Assembly: GCA_947632685.1 (NCBI GenBank) | Contig: CANRQD010000058.1 | Coordinates: forward strand, 1 to 8,207 | Length of the DNA stretch: 8,207 nucleotides | Reading direction: 5' to 3' | Source: an uncultured Bacilli bacterium | GTDB lineage: Bacteria > Bacillota_I > Bacilli_A > RF39 > UBA660 | In this document: positions 1-5,716 of the stretch, in pieces | Position numbering within the stretch: the stretch's first letter is position 1 | Layout: each line of letters begins with the position of its first letter | The notes under the pieces: model-generated | Told to the model about the DNA's origin: nothing | The model's input: the letters and a program-made list of their open reading frames with translations, nothing else | The model's database searches: none | Position numbers and translations under genes: made by a program

Positions 1-294
1 GATTTCCTTTAAATTTAGAGGTGCGCTTTCCCCACCTAATAATTCAATTAATTCATCTTTAACTATTTTTACAAACATATCACCCGGTTTAATACTTTTT
101 TTAACTTCTTCACCTAAGGCTTTTTCTTTAACTTCTTTAGTAAATTCTTTAACAACTTTATAATTAACATCTGCTTCTAATAAGGCTAATCTTATCTCTC
201 TCATCATTTCTGATATGTTATCTTCTGTTATTGTCCCATAGCCTTTAACTTTGTGTATTACATTTTGTAATCTATCTCCTAAACTTTCAAACAT
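1..294 (-). CDS. ffh: Signal recognition particle GTPase Ffh, N-terminal part (runs off the window)
   Basis: Ffh is the SRP protein. It binds the signal sequences of nascent membrane and exported proteins together with SRP RNA, and docks with FtsY at the membrane. Only the first 98 codons are inside the window; the reading frame is open at base 1. They encode the N-domain helical bundle: the typical start MFESLGDRLQ, the family-diagnostic ALLEADVN at residues 37-44 followed by YKVVK, then KALGEEV and an ELLGGE stretch leading to the G domain. The GTPase motifs and the M domain lie outside. The ATG at 294 is supported by a strong AGGTGAT Shine-Dalgarno three bases upstream. The gene is separated from the upstream serpin by a terminator and appears to have its own -10 box. 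Family identity is close to certain; completeness of the gene cannot be judged. Confidence 0.95.
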   Translation of the reverse strand, partial: MFESLGDRLQNVIHKVKGYGTITEDNISEMMREIRLALLEADVNYKVVKEFTKEVKEKALGEEVKKSIKPGDMFVKIVKDELIELLGGESAPLNLKEI

Positions 295-297
295 ATT

Positions 298-304
298 ATC
301 ACCT
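298..304 (-). promoter_or_regulatory. ffh ribosome binding site AGGTGAT
   Basis: Reading the minus strand, AGGTGAT is followed by three bases and then the ATG at 294. It matches the distal part of the anti-SD complement (AGGAGGTGAT) and fixes the ffh start. ftsY has a nearly identical arrangement (GGGTGAT, three bases, ATG). Confidence 0.75.
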
Positions 305-311
305 ATTACAT

Positions 312-317
312 ATTATA
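312..317 (-). promoter_or_regulatory. Candidate -10 box for ffh
   Basis: A perfect TATAAT lies on the minus strand 17 bases upstream of the ffh ATG and downstream of the serpin terminator. No good -35 is visible: the hexamer at 17-bp spacing (335-340) reads TAGTTT and falls inside the terminator hairpin. If used, the 5' leader would be only about 10 bases, little more than the Shine-Dalgarno. TATAAT is also common by chance in DNA this AT-rich, so the call is tentative. Confidence 0.35.
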
Positions 318-321
318 CAAT

Positions 322-346
322 AAAAAAACTAGATAAACTAGTTTTT
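322..346 (-). terminator. Rho-independent terminator after the serpin gene
   Basis: A perfect 9-bp inverted repeat (AAAAACTAG / CTAGTTTTT, arms 338-346 and 324-332) encloses a 5-base loop. On the minus strand it ends in a run of seven T. It starts 18 bases after the serpin stop codon. The stem has only two G-C pairs, but the other candidate terminator in this window is similarly weak. The preceding A-run means it could also work in the opposite direction, where no gene needs it. Confidence 0.7.
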
Positions 347-363
347 ATTATTTATTATCAATA

Positions 364-1944
364 TTAATTAGCTGTTGGTTGATATACCTTACCAGAAAAC
401 CAAACCTCTCCTGTATCTTTATCTCTTATTAAAAATAAATATGGTTTATCAAAAGTTAAATCAATTGTTTCAACAGGAATATCATATAAATAATCATAGC
501 CACAAGAAGTAGCACCAAGTCCACCAAGTGCTGTAGCTGCAGATGCTTTTATACCTTGATTTGAGAATTCTATATTTGCTTTATGAACAGCTTTATCAAT
601 ATATGAGGCCTTTTGTTTTGTTAAATTTGACAAATCAGCTTTTTTAATATCAAATACATCTTTAATACCTAATTTGTTTAAATCTTCCATTAAATTTAAG
701 CTATAATCAAATTTAAATAGTGGAATATCACCTACTATTTTATATACTTTACCGTAATCAAAACTATTAAGTTCAATTGGTTTTACTTTGCTTATTATAT
801 CATTAATTTTATCTGCATTTGTATCACTTATATAATTAGTAAGTTCTATATTTTTAGGCATAATACCAATATATTGTAAAGTTGTTCCATTATATTGTTT
901 TAAATCTTTGACAAATACTTTTACTGAGTCATCATTATAAAATGAGAAATCAGTAGAAGAATCTACCTTCTTATAATTTTCATTTATTTCTTTTAGATAA
1001 TTGTTAACGAAAGTATTAACATCAGGATCATCACCACAAGAATTACCTTCATTTAACCATTGTTGATAACCATCTCCAACAGTTTTTCTAATATTATCTT
1101 CACCTAATTCTTTTATAATATCATAATTATTAATAGAGGCACCTATTTCAACAGATTTAACATTTGTATTATTAAAGTTTAATGATTTAAATGTTTCACC
1201 ATCTATAGGATCAACATATGCACTATAATTTTCATGTGGATAAGATACAGAGTAATAATCTTTTGGATTAGTATTTCCATCTGCCTGTATTACTTTATTC
1301 CATTCCATATCAATGGCTAAAGCATTAACTAATATATATTGATTATCTGATATATCATCAAGTAAATTGTTTATAAGTCCAAATGTTTTATTATTTACCC
1401 ATTGGTTTATGTTATTAGGATTAGTAAAAGCATCGAATATTACTTCTGCATTATATTTATTTGTTAAGTTTGATATATAAGTATCTTTTATACTATCTTT
1501 ATAAGAATCCCTTATAAACATTGCATTTGCAAAGGACATATTTGAACTATTTGTATATTTATTAGGTTTATATTCTCCTATTACACTATCAATTTGTTGT
1601 TTTGTTTCTCCTTTAGCACCATCACTTAACATTGCCAATGCATATTTTATAGATAATGGACTATAAATTGTATTGACACTATTATTTTCCAATTGCAAAA
1701 AACTCAAATCAAAATCTTCTAAATTATTTCCAGACATTCTATATTTTGAATATACTTTCTTAACATTTGTTTTGCTAGTAGATTGTACTGGTTTAGCAAT
1801 ATAATTTTTATAAACAAAGAAACCTATTAAAGCTAATACTAATAAGATTAATATTATTAGTATAGCTATTTTTTTATTATTTTTTTTAGAATTATTATTT
1901 TCATTTTTTATATTTAAATTTTTTTCAATATTATTTTCTTCCAT
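364..1944 (-). CDS. Membrane-anchored serpin (serine/cysteine protease inhibitor) with an extended reactive-centre loop
   Basis: This is a 526-residue serpin. Residues 1-24 are Asn/Lys-rich and cytoplasmic; 25-46 form one hydrophobic segment ending in FFVYKNY, so the serpin body should be displayed outside the membrane, uncleaved and without a lipobox. Family landmarks are the shutter NTIYSPLSI (91-99), GAKGET (109-114), WVNNKTFG (182-189), LVNALAI (205-211), a hinge QG..ASAATA (463-472) and the C-terminal FDKPYLFLIRD (498-508) through SGKVYQP. Small residues at P12-P8 suggest an inhibitor that undergoes loop insertion. Canonical counting places P1-P1' at Ala478-Thr479, uncertain because the loop is about 12 residues longer than classical ones. 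Roughly 80 extra residues lie between Trp215 and IGIMPKN (359-365). The only cysteines are Cys303, in the insertion, and Cys481, in the loop. The start has AGAAAGG nine bases upstream. The gene follows herA by 19 bases, so it is probably co-transcribed. The target protease is unknown: gut serpins are thought to act on host or competitor proteases. Confidence 0.93.
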   Translation of the reverse strand: MEENNIEKNLNIKNENNNSKKNNKKIAILIILILLVLALIGFFVYKNYIAKPVQSTSKTNVKKVYSKYRMSGNNLEDFDLSFLQLENNSVNTIYSPLSIKYALAMLSDGAKGETKQQIDSVIGEYKPNKYTNSSNMSFANAMFIRDSYKDSIKDTYISNLTNKYNAEVIFDAFTNPNNINQWVNNKTFGLINNLLDDISDNQYILVNALAIDMEWNKVIQADGNTNPKDYYSVSYPHENYSAYVDPIDGETFKSLNFNNTNVKSVEIGASINNYDIIKELGEDNIRKTVGDGYQQWLNEGNSCGDDPDVNTFVNNYLKEINENYKKVDSSTDFSFYNDDSVKVFVKDLKQYNGTTLQYIGIMPKNIELTNYISDTNADKINDIISKVKPIELNSFDYGKVYKIVGDIPLFKFDYSLNLMEDLNKLGIKDVFDIKKADLSNLTKQKASYIDKAVHKANIEFSNQGIKASAATALGGLGATSCGYDYLYDIPVETIDLTFDKPYLFLIRDKDTGEVWFSGKVYQPTAN

Positions 1945-1953
1945 TTTCTATTA

Positions 1954-1960
1954 CCTTTCT
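1954..1960 (-). promoter_or_regulatory. Serpin ribosome binding site AGAAAGG
   Basis: AGAAAGG lies nine bases upstream of the serpin ATG at 1944, in the short gap after the herA stop codon (TAA at 1966-1964). It confirms the start and indicates independent translation initiation within a two-gene transcript. Confidence 0.7.
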
Positions 1961-1963
1961 TTT

Positions 1964-4123
1964 TTATTCATTTACACTTTCAATATCTGGTCCATTTATA
2001 ACATCATCAATATTTAATGATTCAACACCATTATTATTTGATATTGATGTAATTATTGGAGTTGATTCATTAATATTTGATTCTGGAATACTTGAAATTT
2101 TAGCATTTTGCATTATAGGTGTAGAAAAATTTGAATTATTATCTATGATAGGACTTGCACTATTTATTATATTTGGCATATCATTATTAAGTTCATTATT
2201 TTTTTCCTGTTGTAATACTTCATTTATTTCCTTATTATCAGTTTTAATAAGTACTTCATTATTTACTGGTTCATCATTAAATAATGGAATTGATTCTTTT
2301 GAATTAATAAGAGGACTTGCTTCATTTACTACATTTGTTTCTGGTTGTGCAGTATTATTTGGTTCACTTTCTCTTCCAGACCATATATTTACAACATCAC
2401 AGTTACCACTTAATGGTGCTGGATCTGGCATTTTTAACTTAATTATCAAAGGTATTGTAAAAGCCATACCGAAACCAAGACATGTACCAGGTTGTAAAGT
2501 TTTTTGCTTTTCAATAATTTCATCACTAATATTAGGTACCATTTTTCTTATATAATCAACATCTGTTGGGTGGTTTATTTTAAATATTAAGAAACTTGAA
2601 CATTGTGATATAACTGTATCTGATAGTTCAACAGGTCTTTGCGTAATAATACCTAATAAAACACCATATTTACGTCCTTCTTTAGCAATACGCTCGAATA
2701 TATTATATCCGATTAAAAATCTATCAGTATCATTTTGGATATAACGATGAGCTTCTTCTACAATTATATGAAATGGTATACTTGCCCTATCTTTTAATGA
2801 TTTAGAAAATTCAAAAATTAGTCTAGAATATATTTTTACAATTACTTTTGCAAATGAATCATCTACATCATCAAAATTCATATTAACAATTTGATATTTT
2901 TTACCATCACTAATTAGTAATGAAGATAAATGTTGCTCTACAGTTACATATTCTGGAACATCAAAATATTTAGCATTATCACCAACTATTAATGAATGTA
3001 GTCTAACTCTAATTGTTACAGCATCACCATATGTATTTTCATTTCTTAACCAACCTTCACTAATAAGTGTAAAATTAAGAGCTTTTTCTAAATCATCTAA
3101 AGTATAGAATACACCACCCTTAGGTTCATAATTATCAAATTCTTCATTTATAAAACTTGATACATATTCAGTTAATAAAACACTTTCAGAAAATTGCCCC
3201 TGAGAATCTATAATAAAACATTCTCTAAATTTTCTTGTATAACCTATACCTTGTACAGGAGCTTCTAAATTAAATTCTGGTGTTGAACAACTATCTAATA
3301 TAGAGAATACTTCATTTCTTTTATTTGGACTTGTTTCATTTGTATATAATATTGCCATTACGGCCTTTGCAATTAAATGATTTTTAAAGGCATTGGCTTG
3401 TTCACCTTTTTCTGCAAAGATAAGTGCCAACTTTAACATTCTCTCTATTATAGGTATTTGAGAGTGATTTGTTATTTGTAACAATAAGCATAAATCATCT
3501 ACATTTAATAACCATATTGGTATTCTTAATTTTTCACCAATTCCTTCTGTTTCATTAGTTGAAATAAATTTATAATTAAAATTAGGATCAATAGAACTTA
3601 AATTTTTAAAGGCATTATAATATTCTGCAGATGAATCAAAGAAAAACATATTTGACTTATAAGGATATAATTGTTTATCTTGAAACATATTTTGAATTAA
3701 TCTTGATACTCCACAACTCTTACCTGCACCACTATTTCCTAATATTGCAAAGTGATTACTAAAAAAGTTATTAACATTTAAGTATACGGGAAAATCATTA
3801 TAAAATGGACTTACTCCTAATGGCATATAACCTTTTTTTGCTTCTCCTACAATCATAGGAATTTCTTCTTGCTTTATTACTCTAATAGATGCATCAAGTG
3901 AAGGTTTTCTAATAACACCACCAATGAGTCTACCATTAACAATTTCACCTAAAAATCTTGCTTTGACAACATTTCCATCCATATCATCAATTTCGCCTAA
4001 TACTTTTTTGTCTTTATCTTCAAATATTAAATGCAAGTTCATTAAATTAAGTGCAACTTCTGCTCCATCTTTTAATTTAATATCTGCAGATTTATCACTA
4101 ATATACGTAATTCTATCAAACAT
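1964..4123 (-). CDS. HerA-type hexameric DNA translocase/helicase ATPase (DUF87) with a long Asn-rich tail
   Basis: The 719-residue protein belongs to the HerA branch of the HerA-FtsK superfamily, ring ATPases that pump DNA. Residues 1-85 look like the HAS barrel (FLGEIVNGRLIGGVIRKP at 57-74). Walker A is GNSGAGKS (129-136), followed by the FFDSSAEY strand (161-168) also typical of HerA. Walker B is HIIVEEAHRY (452-461) with paired acids E456/E457. Next come KEGRKYGVLLGIITQRP (481-497), holding the likely arginine finger R483 and the sensor, and the C-terminal barrel contact LQPGTCLGFG (543-552). Residues from about 582 to 719 are low-complexity, rich in Asn, Ser, Glu and Ile, with recurrent [ST]P[IL][IM] motifs. 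Classical HerA is about 500-570 residues, so the tail is extra. AGAGGG lies five bases before the ATG. HerA normally partners a NurA nuclease in DNA-end processing, or Sir2 or other nucleases in phage defence; none is visible here. Its physiological role is therefore open. Confidence 0.9.
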   Translation of the reverse strand: MFDRITYISDKSADIKLKDGAEVALNLMNLHLIFEDKDKKVLGEIDDMDGNVVKARFLGEIVNGRLIGGVIRKPSLDASIRVIKQEEIPMIVGEAKKGYMPLGVSPFYNDFPVYLNVNNFFSNHFAILGNSGAGKSCGVSRLIQNMFQDKQLYPYKSNMFFFDSSAEYYNAFKNLSSIDPNFNYKFISTNETEGIGEKLRIPIWLLNVDDLCLLLQITNHSQIPIIERMLKLALIFAEKGEQANAFKNHLIAKAVMAILYTNETSPNKRNEVFSILDSCSTPEFNLEAPVQGIGYTRKFRECFIIDSQGQFSESVLLTEYVSSFINEEFDNYEPKGGVFYTLDDLEKALNFTLISEGWLRNENTYGDAVTIRVRLHSLIVGDNAKYFDVPEYVTVEQHLSSLLISDGKKYQIVNMNFDDVDDSFAKVIVKIYSRLIFEFSKSLKDRASIPFHIIVEEAHRYIQNDTDRFLIGYNIFERIAKEGRKYGVLLGIITQRPVELSDTVISQCSSFLIFKINHPTDVDYIRKMVPNISDEIIEKQKTLQPGTCLGFGMAFTIPLIIKLKMPDPAPLSGNCDVVNIWSGRESEPNNTAQPETNVVNEASPLINSKESIPLFNDEPVNNEVLIKTDNKEINEVLQQEKNNELNNDMPNIINSASPIIDNNSNFSTPIMQNAKISSIPESNINESTPIITSISNNNGVESLNIDDVINGPDIESVNE

Positions 4124-4128
4124 ACTAT

Positions 4129-4134
4129 CCCTCT
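4129..4134 (-). promoter_or_regulatory. herA ribosome binding site AGAGGG
   Basis: AGAGGG is followed by five bases and the ATG at 4123. It supports the full-length start that includes the complete N-terminal HAS-barrel region. Confidence 0.65.
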
Positions 4135-4162
4135 TATTCTTTAAGCTATTCTTATAAATTAA

Positions 4163-4191
4163 ATTATACTAAAAATCTGCTACTTTTACAA
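4163..4191 (-). promoter_or_regulatory. Sigma-A type promoter for herA-serpin
   Basis: On the minus strand TTGTAA (4191-4186) and a perfect TATAAT (4168-4163) are separated by exactly 17 bp, the optimal vegetative sigma factor arrangement. Transcription would start near 4156, giving a leader of about 30 bases before the ATG at 4123. The promoter lies downstream of the ylxM terminator, so herA-serpin is an independent transcription unit. Confidence 0.7.
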
Positions 4192-4199
4192 GAAAAAGA

Positions 4200-4209
4200 T
4201 TGATATCAA
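4200..4209 (-). promoter_or_regulatory. Palindrome TTGATATCAA next to the herA -35
   Basis: This perfect 10-bp palindrome lies eight bases upstream of the herA-serpin -35 box. It could be an operator half or full site, but palindromes of this size are frequent in AT-rich DNA and no second copy was noticed elsewhere in the window. Confidence 0.2.
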
Positions 4210-4212
4210 ATC

Positions 4213-4246
4213 AATAAATAAAAATAGTACCAATTATAGTACTATT
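4213..4246 (-). terminator. Rho-independent terminator after ylxM
   Basis: A perfect 8-bp inverted repeat (AATAGTAC / GTACTATT, arms 4239-4246 and 4223-4230) encloses an 8-base loop. On the minus strand it is followed by TTTATTTATT. It starts four bases after the ylxM stop codon and so separates the ftsY-ylxM transcript from herA-serpin. Confidence 0.7.
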
Positions 4247-4250
4247 AATA

Positions 4251-4544
4251 TTAAATTATATTTTCTATTCTAGTCTTTATTTTATTTATATCAGTTTCTT
4301 CCAATATAGATTCTAATTCTATTTTATTTTTATATATACCTAATTTTTCTTCATATTCAATTAATTTCTTTATAATAATTTGCAGTTGTTTATGTACGGC
4401 ATTTCTACTAACATTATAGTTATGCGCAATTTCGCTTAAAGATAAATTAGAAAAATAATAATCTTCAAAATAGTTTTTCTGTTTATCTGTTAATAACTTA
4501 TGATAACAATCATATAAATTATTATAATAAATATATTCTTCCAT
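4251..4544 (-). CDS. ylxM: YlxM family putative DNA-binding protein (UPF0122), SRP-associated
   Basis: This 97-residue helix-turn-helix protein is of the length and type encoded beside ftsY and ffh in many Bacillota. Residues 18-25 (LTDKQKNY) and 33-52 (LSLSEIAHNYNVSRNAVHKQ) form a sigma-region-4-like HTH: a recognition helix around NVSRNAVHKQL preceded by SLSEIA. The C-terminal part is a charged amphipathic helix. Family members have been linked to SRP assembly or expression, but the mechanism is not well defined. I chose the ATG at 4544 because GAGG lies five bases upstream and overlaps the ftsY TGA. An upstream in-frame start at 4577 would overlap ftsY and lacks support. The seven-base gap from ftsY and the terminator just after the stop show it is the last gene of a short operon. 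Identity rests on the HTH pattern, length and context. Confidence 0.88.
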   Translation of the reverse strand: MEEYIYYNNLYDCYHKLLTDKQKNYFEDYYFSNLSLSEIAHNYNVSRNAVHKQLQIIIKKLIEYEEKLGIYKNKIELESILEETDINKIKTRIENII

Positions 4545-4551
4545 ATTAACC

Positions 4552-5661
4552 TCACATAAAATCTTTAAATAAACCATATATATATTTTTCTATATCAAAT
4601 ACTTTTAAATCCTCTTTTGCTTCTCCTAAACCCATATATTTAACTGGTAAATTTACTTCTTCTTTTATAGCTAAAACTATTCCACCTTTAGCAGTTCCAT
4701 CTAGTTTAGTAAGAACTATTCCTGTTATATTTGTTATTTCTTTAAAACTTTTAGCTTGTGAAATACCATTTTGTCCTGTAGTAGCATCAATTACTAATAG
4801 AGTTTCGTGAGCACCACCATCTATTAAACTAGAGATTACTTTATTCATTTTTTCTAATTCTTTCATTAAATTAACCTTATTTTGAAGACGTCCTGCGGTA
4901 TCTACTAAAACTACATCGTAATTTTCATTTTTAGCTTTTACTATTCCATCATAAACTACACTTGAAGGATCACTTCCTTCTCCTTTGGAATAAACATCTA
5001 CTCCTATTTTTTCACCCCATTCATGAAGTTGCTCGATAGCGCCTGCTCTAAAAGTATCTGCACCTACTAATAAAACTTTTTTATCTTCTTCTTTCATATT
5101 ATAGGCAAGTTTTCCAATAGTAGTTGTTTTCCCTACTCCATTTACTCCTACAAATAAAATAACTGTAGGACCATTTTCTGCATAGTTTATTTTATTTACT
5201 AATACTTCATCATTTACATATATAATAAATAGTTCATCAACTATTAATTCTTTTAAAAGTTCTGGATCATCAATCTTTTCTTTCTTAACTCTATCTCTTA
5301 ATCTATCCATAAATTCCAATACAGTATTAACACCAATATCGGCCATAATTAATATTTCTTCTAATTCTTCAAAATACTCTTCATTTACTTTGGTATACTT
5401 ATTAGTTAAATTAACTAATTTAGATACAAACCCTTCTCTTGACTTAGTTAAGCCCTTTTCATATACTTTTACTTCTTCTTTTCTTTTATCATTTTTCTTT
5501 TTTACAGTTTTTTTATTAATTTTTTCAACAATCTCTGTGGATTTATTATCTTCATCATTATCTAGACTCTCTTCTTTTGATTCTTCTATATTATCTTTTA
5601 CTATATCCTCTTCATATTCTTCTTTTTTAAACATATTTTTTATTTTACTAAATAATCCCAT
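4552..5661 (-). CDS. ftsY: Signal recognition particle receptor FtsY
   Basis: FtsY is the membrane-associated SRP receptor GTPase. It forms the GTP-dependent complex with Ffh that delivers ribosomes to the Sec translocon. With the ATG at 5661 the product is 369 residues. It begins with a short basic amphipathic segment (MGLFSKIKNMFKK), a plausible membrane contact, then an acidic, Lys/Glu-rich A region to about residue 65 and the N domain to about 155. The G domain follows: P-loop GVNGVGKTTT (172-181), DTFRAGAIEQL (202-212), DTAGRL (254-259), TKLDGTAKGG (318-327) and the closing GLGEAKEDLKVFD (344-356). DTFRAGA has Gly where DTFRAAA is commoner. A GTG at 5673 is also in frame, but it lies inside the GGGTGAT Shine-Dalgarno serving the ATG. 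The TGA stop is shared with the ylxM ribosome binding site, so translation of the two is likely coupled. Confidence 0.96.
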   Translation of the reverse strand: MGLFSKIKNMFKKEEYEEDIVKDNIEESKEESLDNDEDNKSTEIVEKINKKTVKKKNDKRKEEVKVYEKGLTKSREGFVSKLVNLTNKYTKVNEEYFEELEEILIMADIGVNTVLEFMDRLRDRVKKEKIDDPELLKELIVDELFIIYVNDEVLVNKINYAENGPTVILFVGVNGVGKTTTIGKLAYNMKEEDKKVLLVGADTFRAGAIEQLHEWGEKIGVDVYSKGEGSDPSSVVYDGIVKAKNENYDVVLVDTAGRLQNKVNLMKELEKMNKVISSLIDGGAHETLLVIDATTGQNGISQAKSFKEITNITGIVLTKLDGTAKGGIVLAIKEEVNLPVKYMGLGEAKEDLKVFDIEKYIYGLFKDFM

Positions 5662-5664
5662 TAT

Positions 5665-5671
5665 ATCACCC
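5665..5671 (-). promoter_or_regulatory. ftsY ribosome binding site GGGTGAT, decides the start
   Basis: GGGTGAT is followed by ATA and the ATG at 5661. It decides against the in-frame GTG at 5673, which overlaps this site and has no Shine-Dalgarno of its own. The spacing is identical to that at ffh. Confidence 0.7.
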
Positions 5672-5687
5672 ACTAAAAGTTTATCAA

Positions 5688-5693
5688 ATTATA
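5688..5693 (-). promoter_or_regulatory. Candidate -10 box for ftsY-ylxM
   Basis: A TATAAT on the minus strand lies 26 bases upstream of the ftsY ATG, in the 55-base gap after the ADP-ribosyltransferase gene. The hexamer at 17-bp spacing (5711-5716) reads TTATTA, a poor -35. ftsY may instead be transcribed by read-through from the upstream gene, since no convincing terminator separates them. Confidence 0.35.
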
Positions 5694-5716
5694 ATAACTT
5701 TGTAAATTTATAATAA

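Noticed and set aside
364..1944. Serpin as a lipoprotein or cleaved secreted protein
   Set aside because: There is no cysteine near the N-terminal hydrophobic segment, so no lipobox, and no clear AXA-type signal peptidase site after it. An uncleaved anchor fits better.
2145..2555. Open frame of 136 codons on the plus strand inside herA
   Set aside because: It is antisense to a well-supported HerA coding region, has no Shine-Dalgarno and encodes no recognisable domain. Its Ser/Phe-rich composition is what the complement of Glu/Lys/Asn codons gives.
3924..4157. Open frame of 77 codons on the plus strand over the herA start
   Set aside because: It is antisense to the HerA N-terminus and the herA promoter, with no ribosome binding site and no family resemblance.
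4545..4577. Upstream ylxM start at 4577
   Set aside because: It would overlap the end of ftsY and has no supported ribosome binding site. GAGG at 4553-4550 points to the ATG at 4544, and family members begin near this point.
5662..5673. GTG at 5673 as the ftsY start
   Set aside because: The GTG is within the GGGTGAT Shine-Dalgarno that serves the ATG at 5661, and the resulting N-terminus (MGDIMGLF) is not the usual FtsY start, whereas MGLFSKIK is.
5390..5713. Open frame of 107 codons on the plus strand over the ftsY 5' half
   Set aside because: Its Ser/Phe/Leu-rich sequence mirrors the acidic and Lys-rich A region of FtsY. The apparent hydrophobicity is an artefact of the antisense frame.
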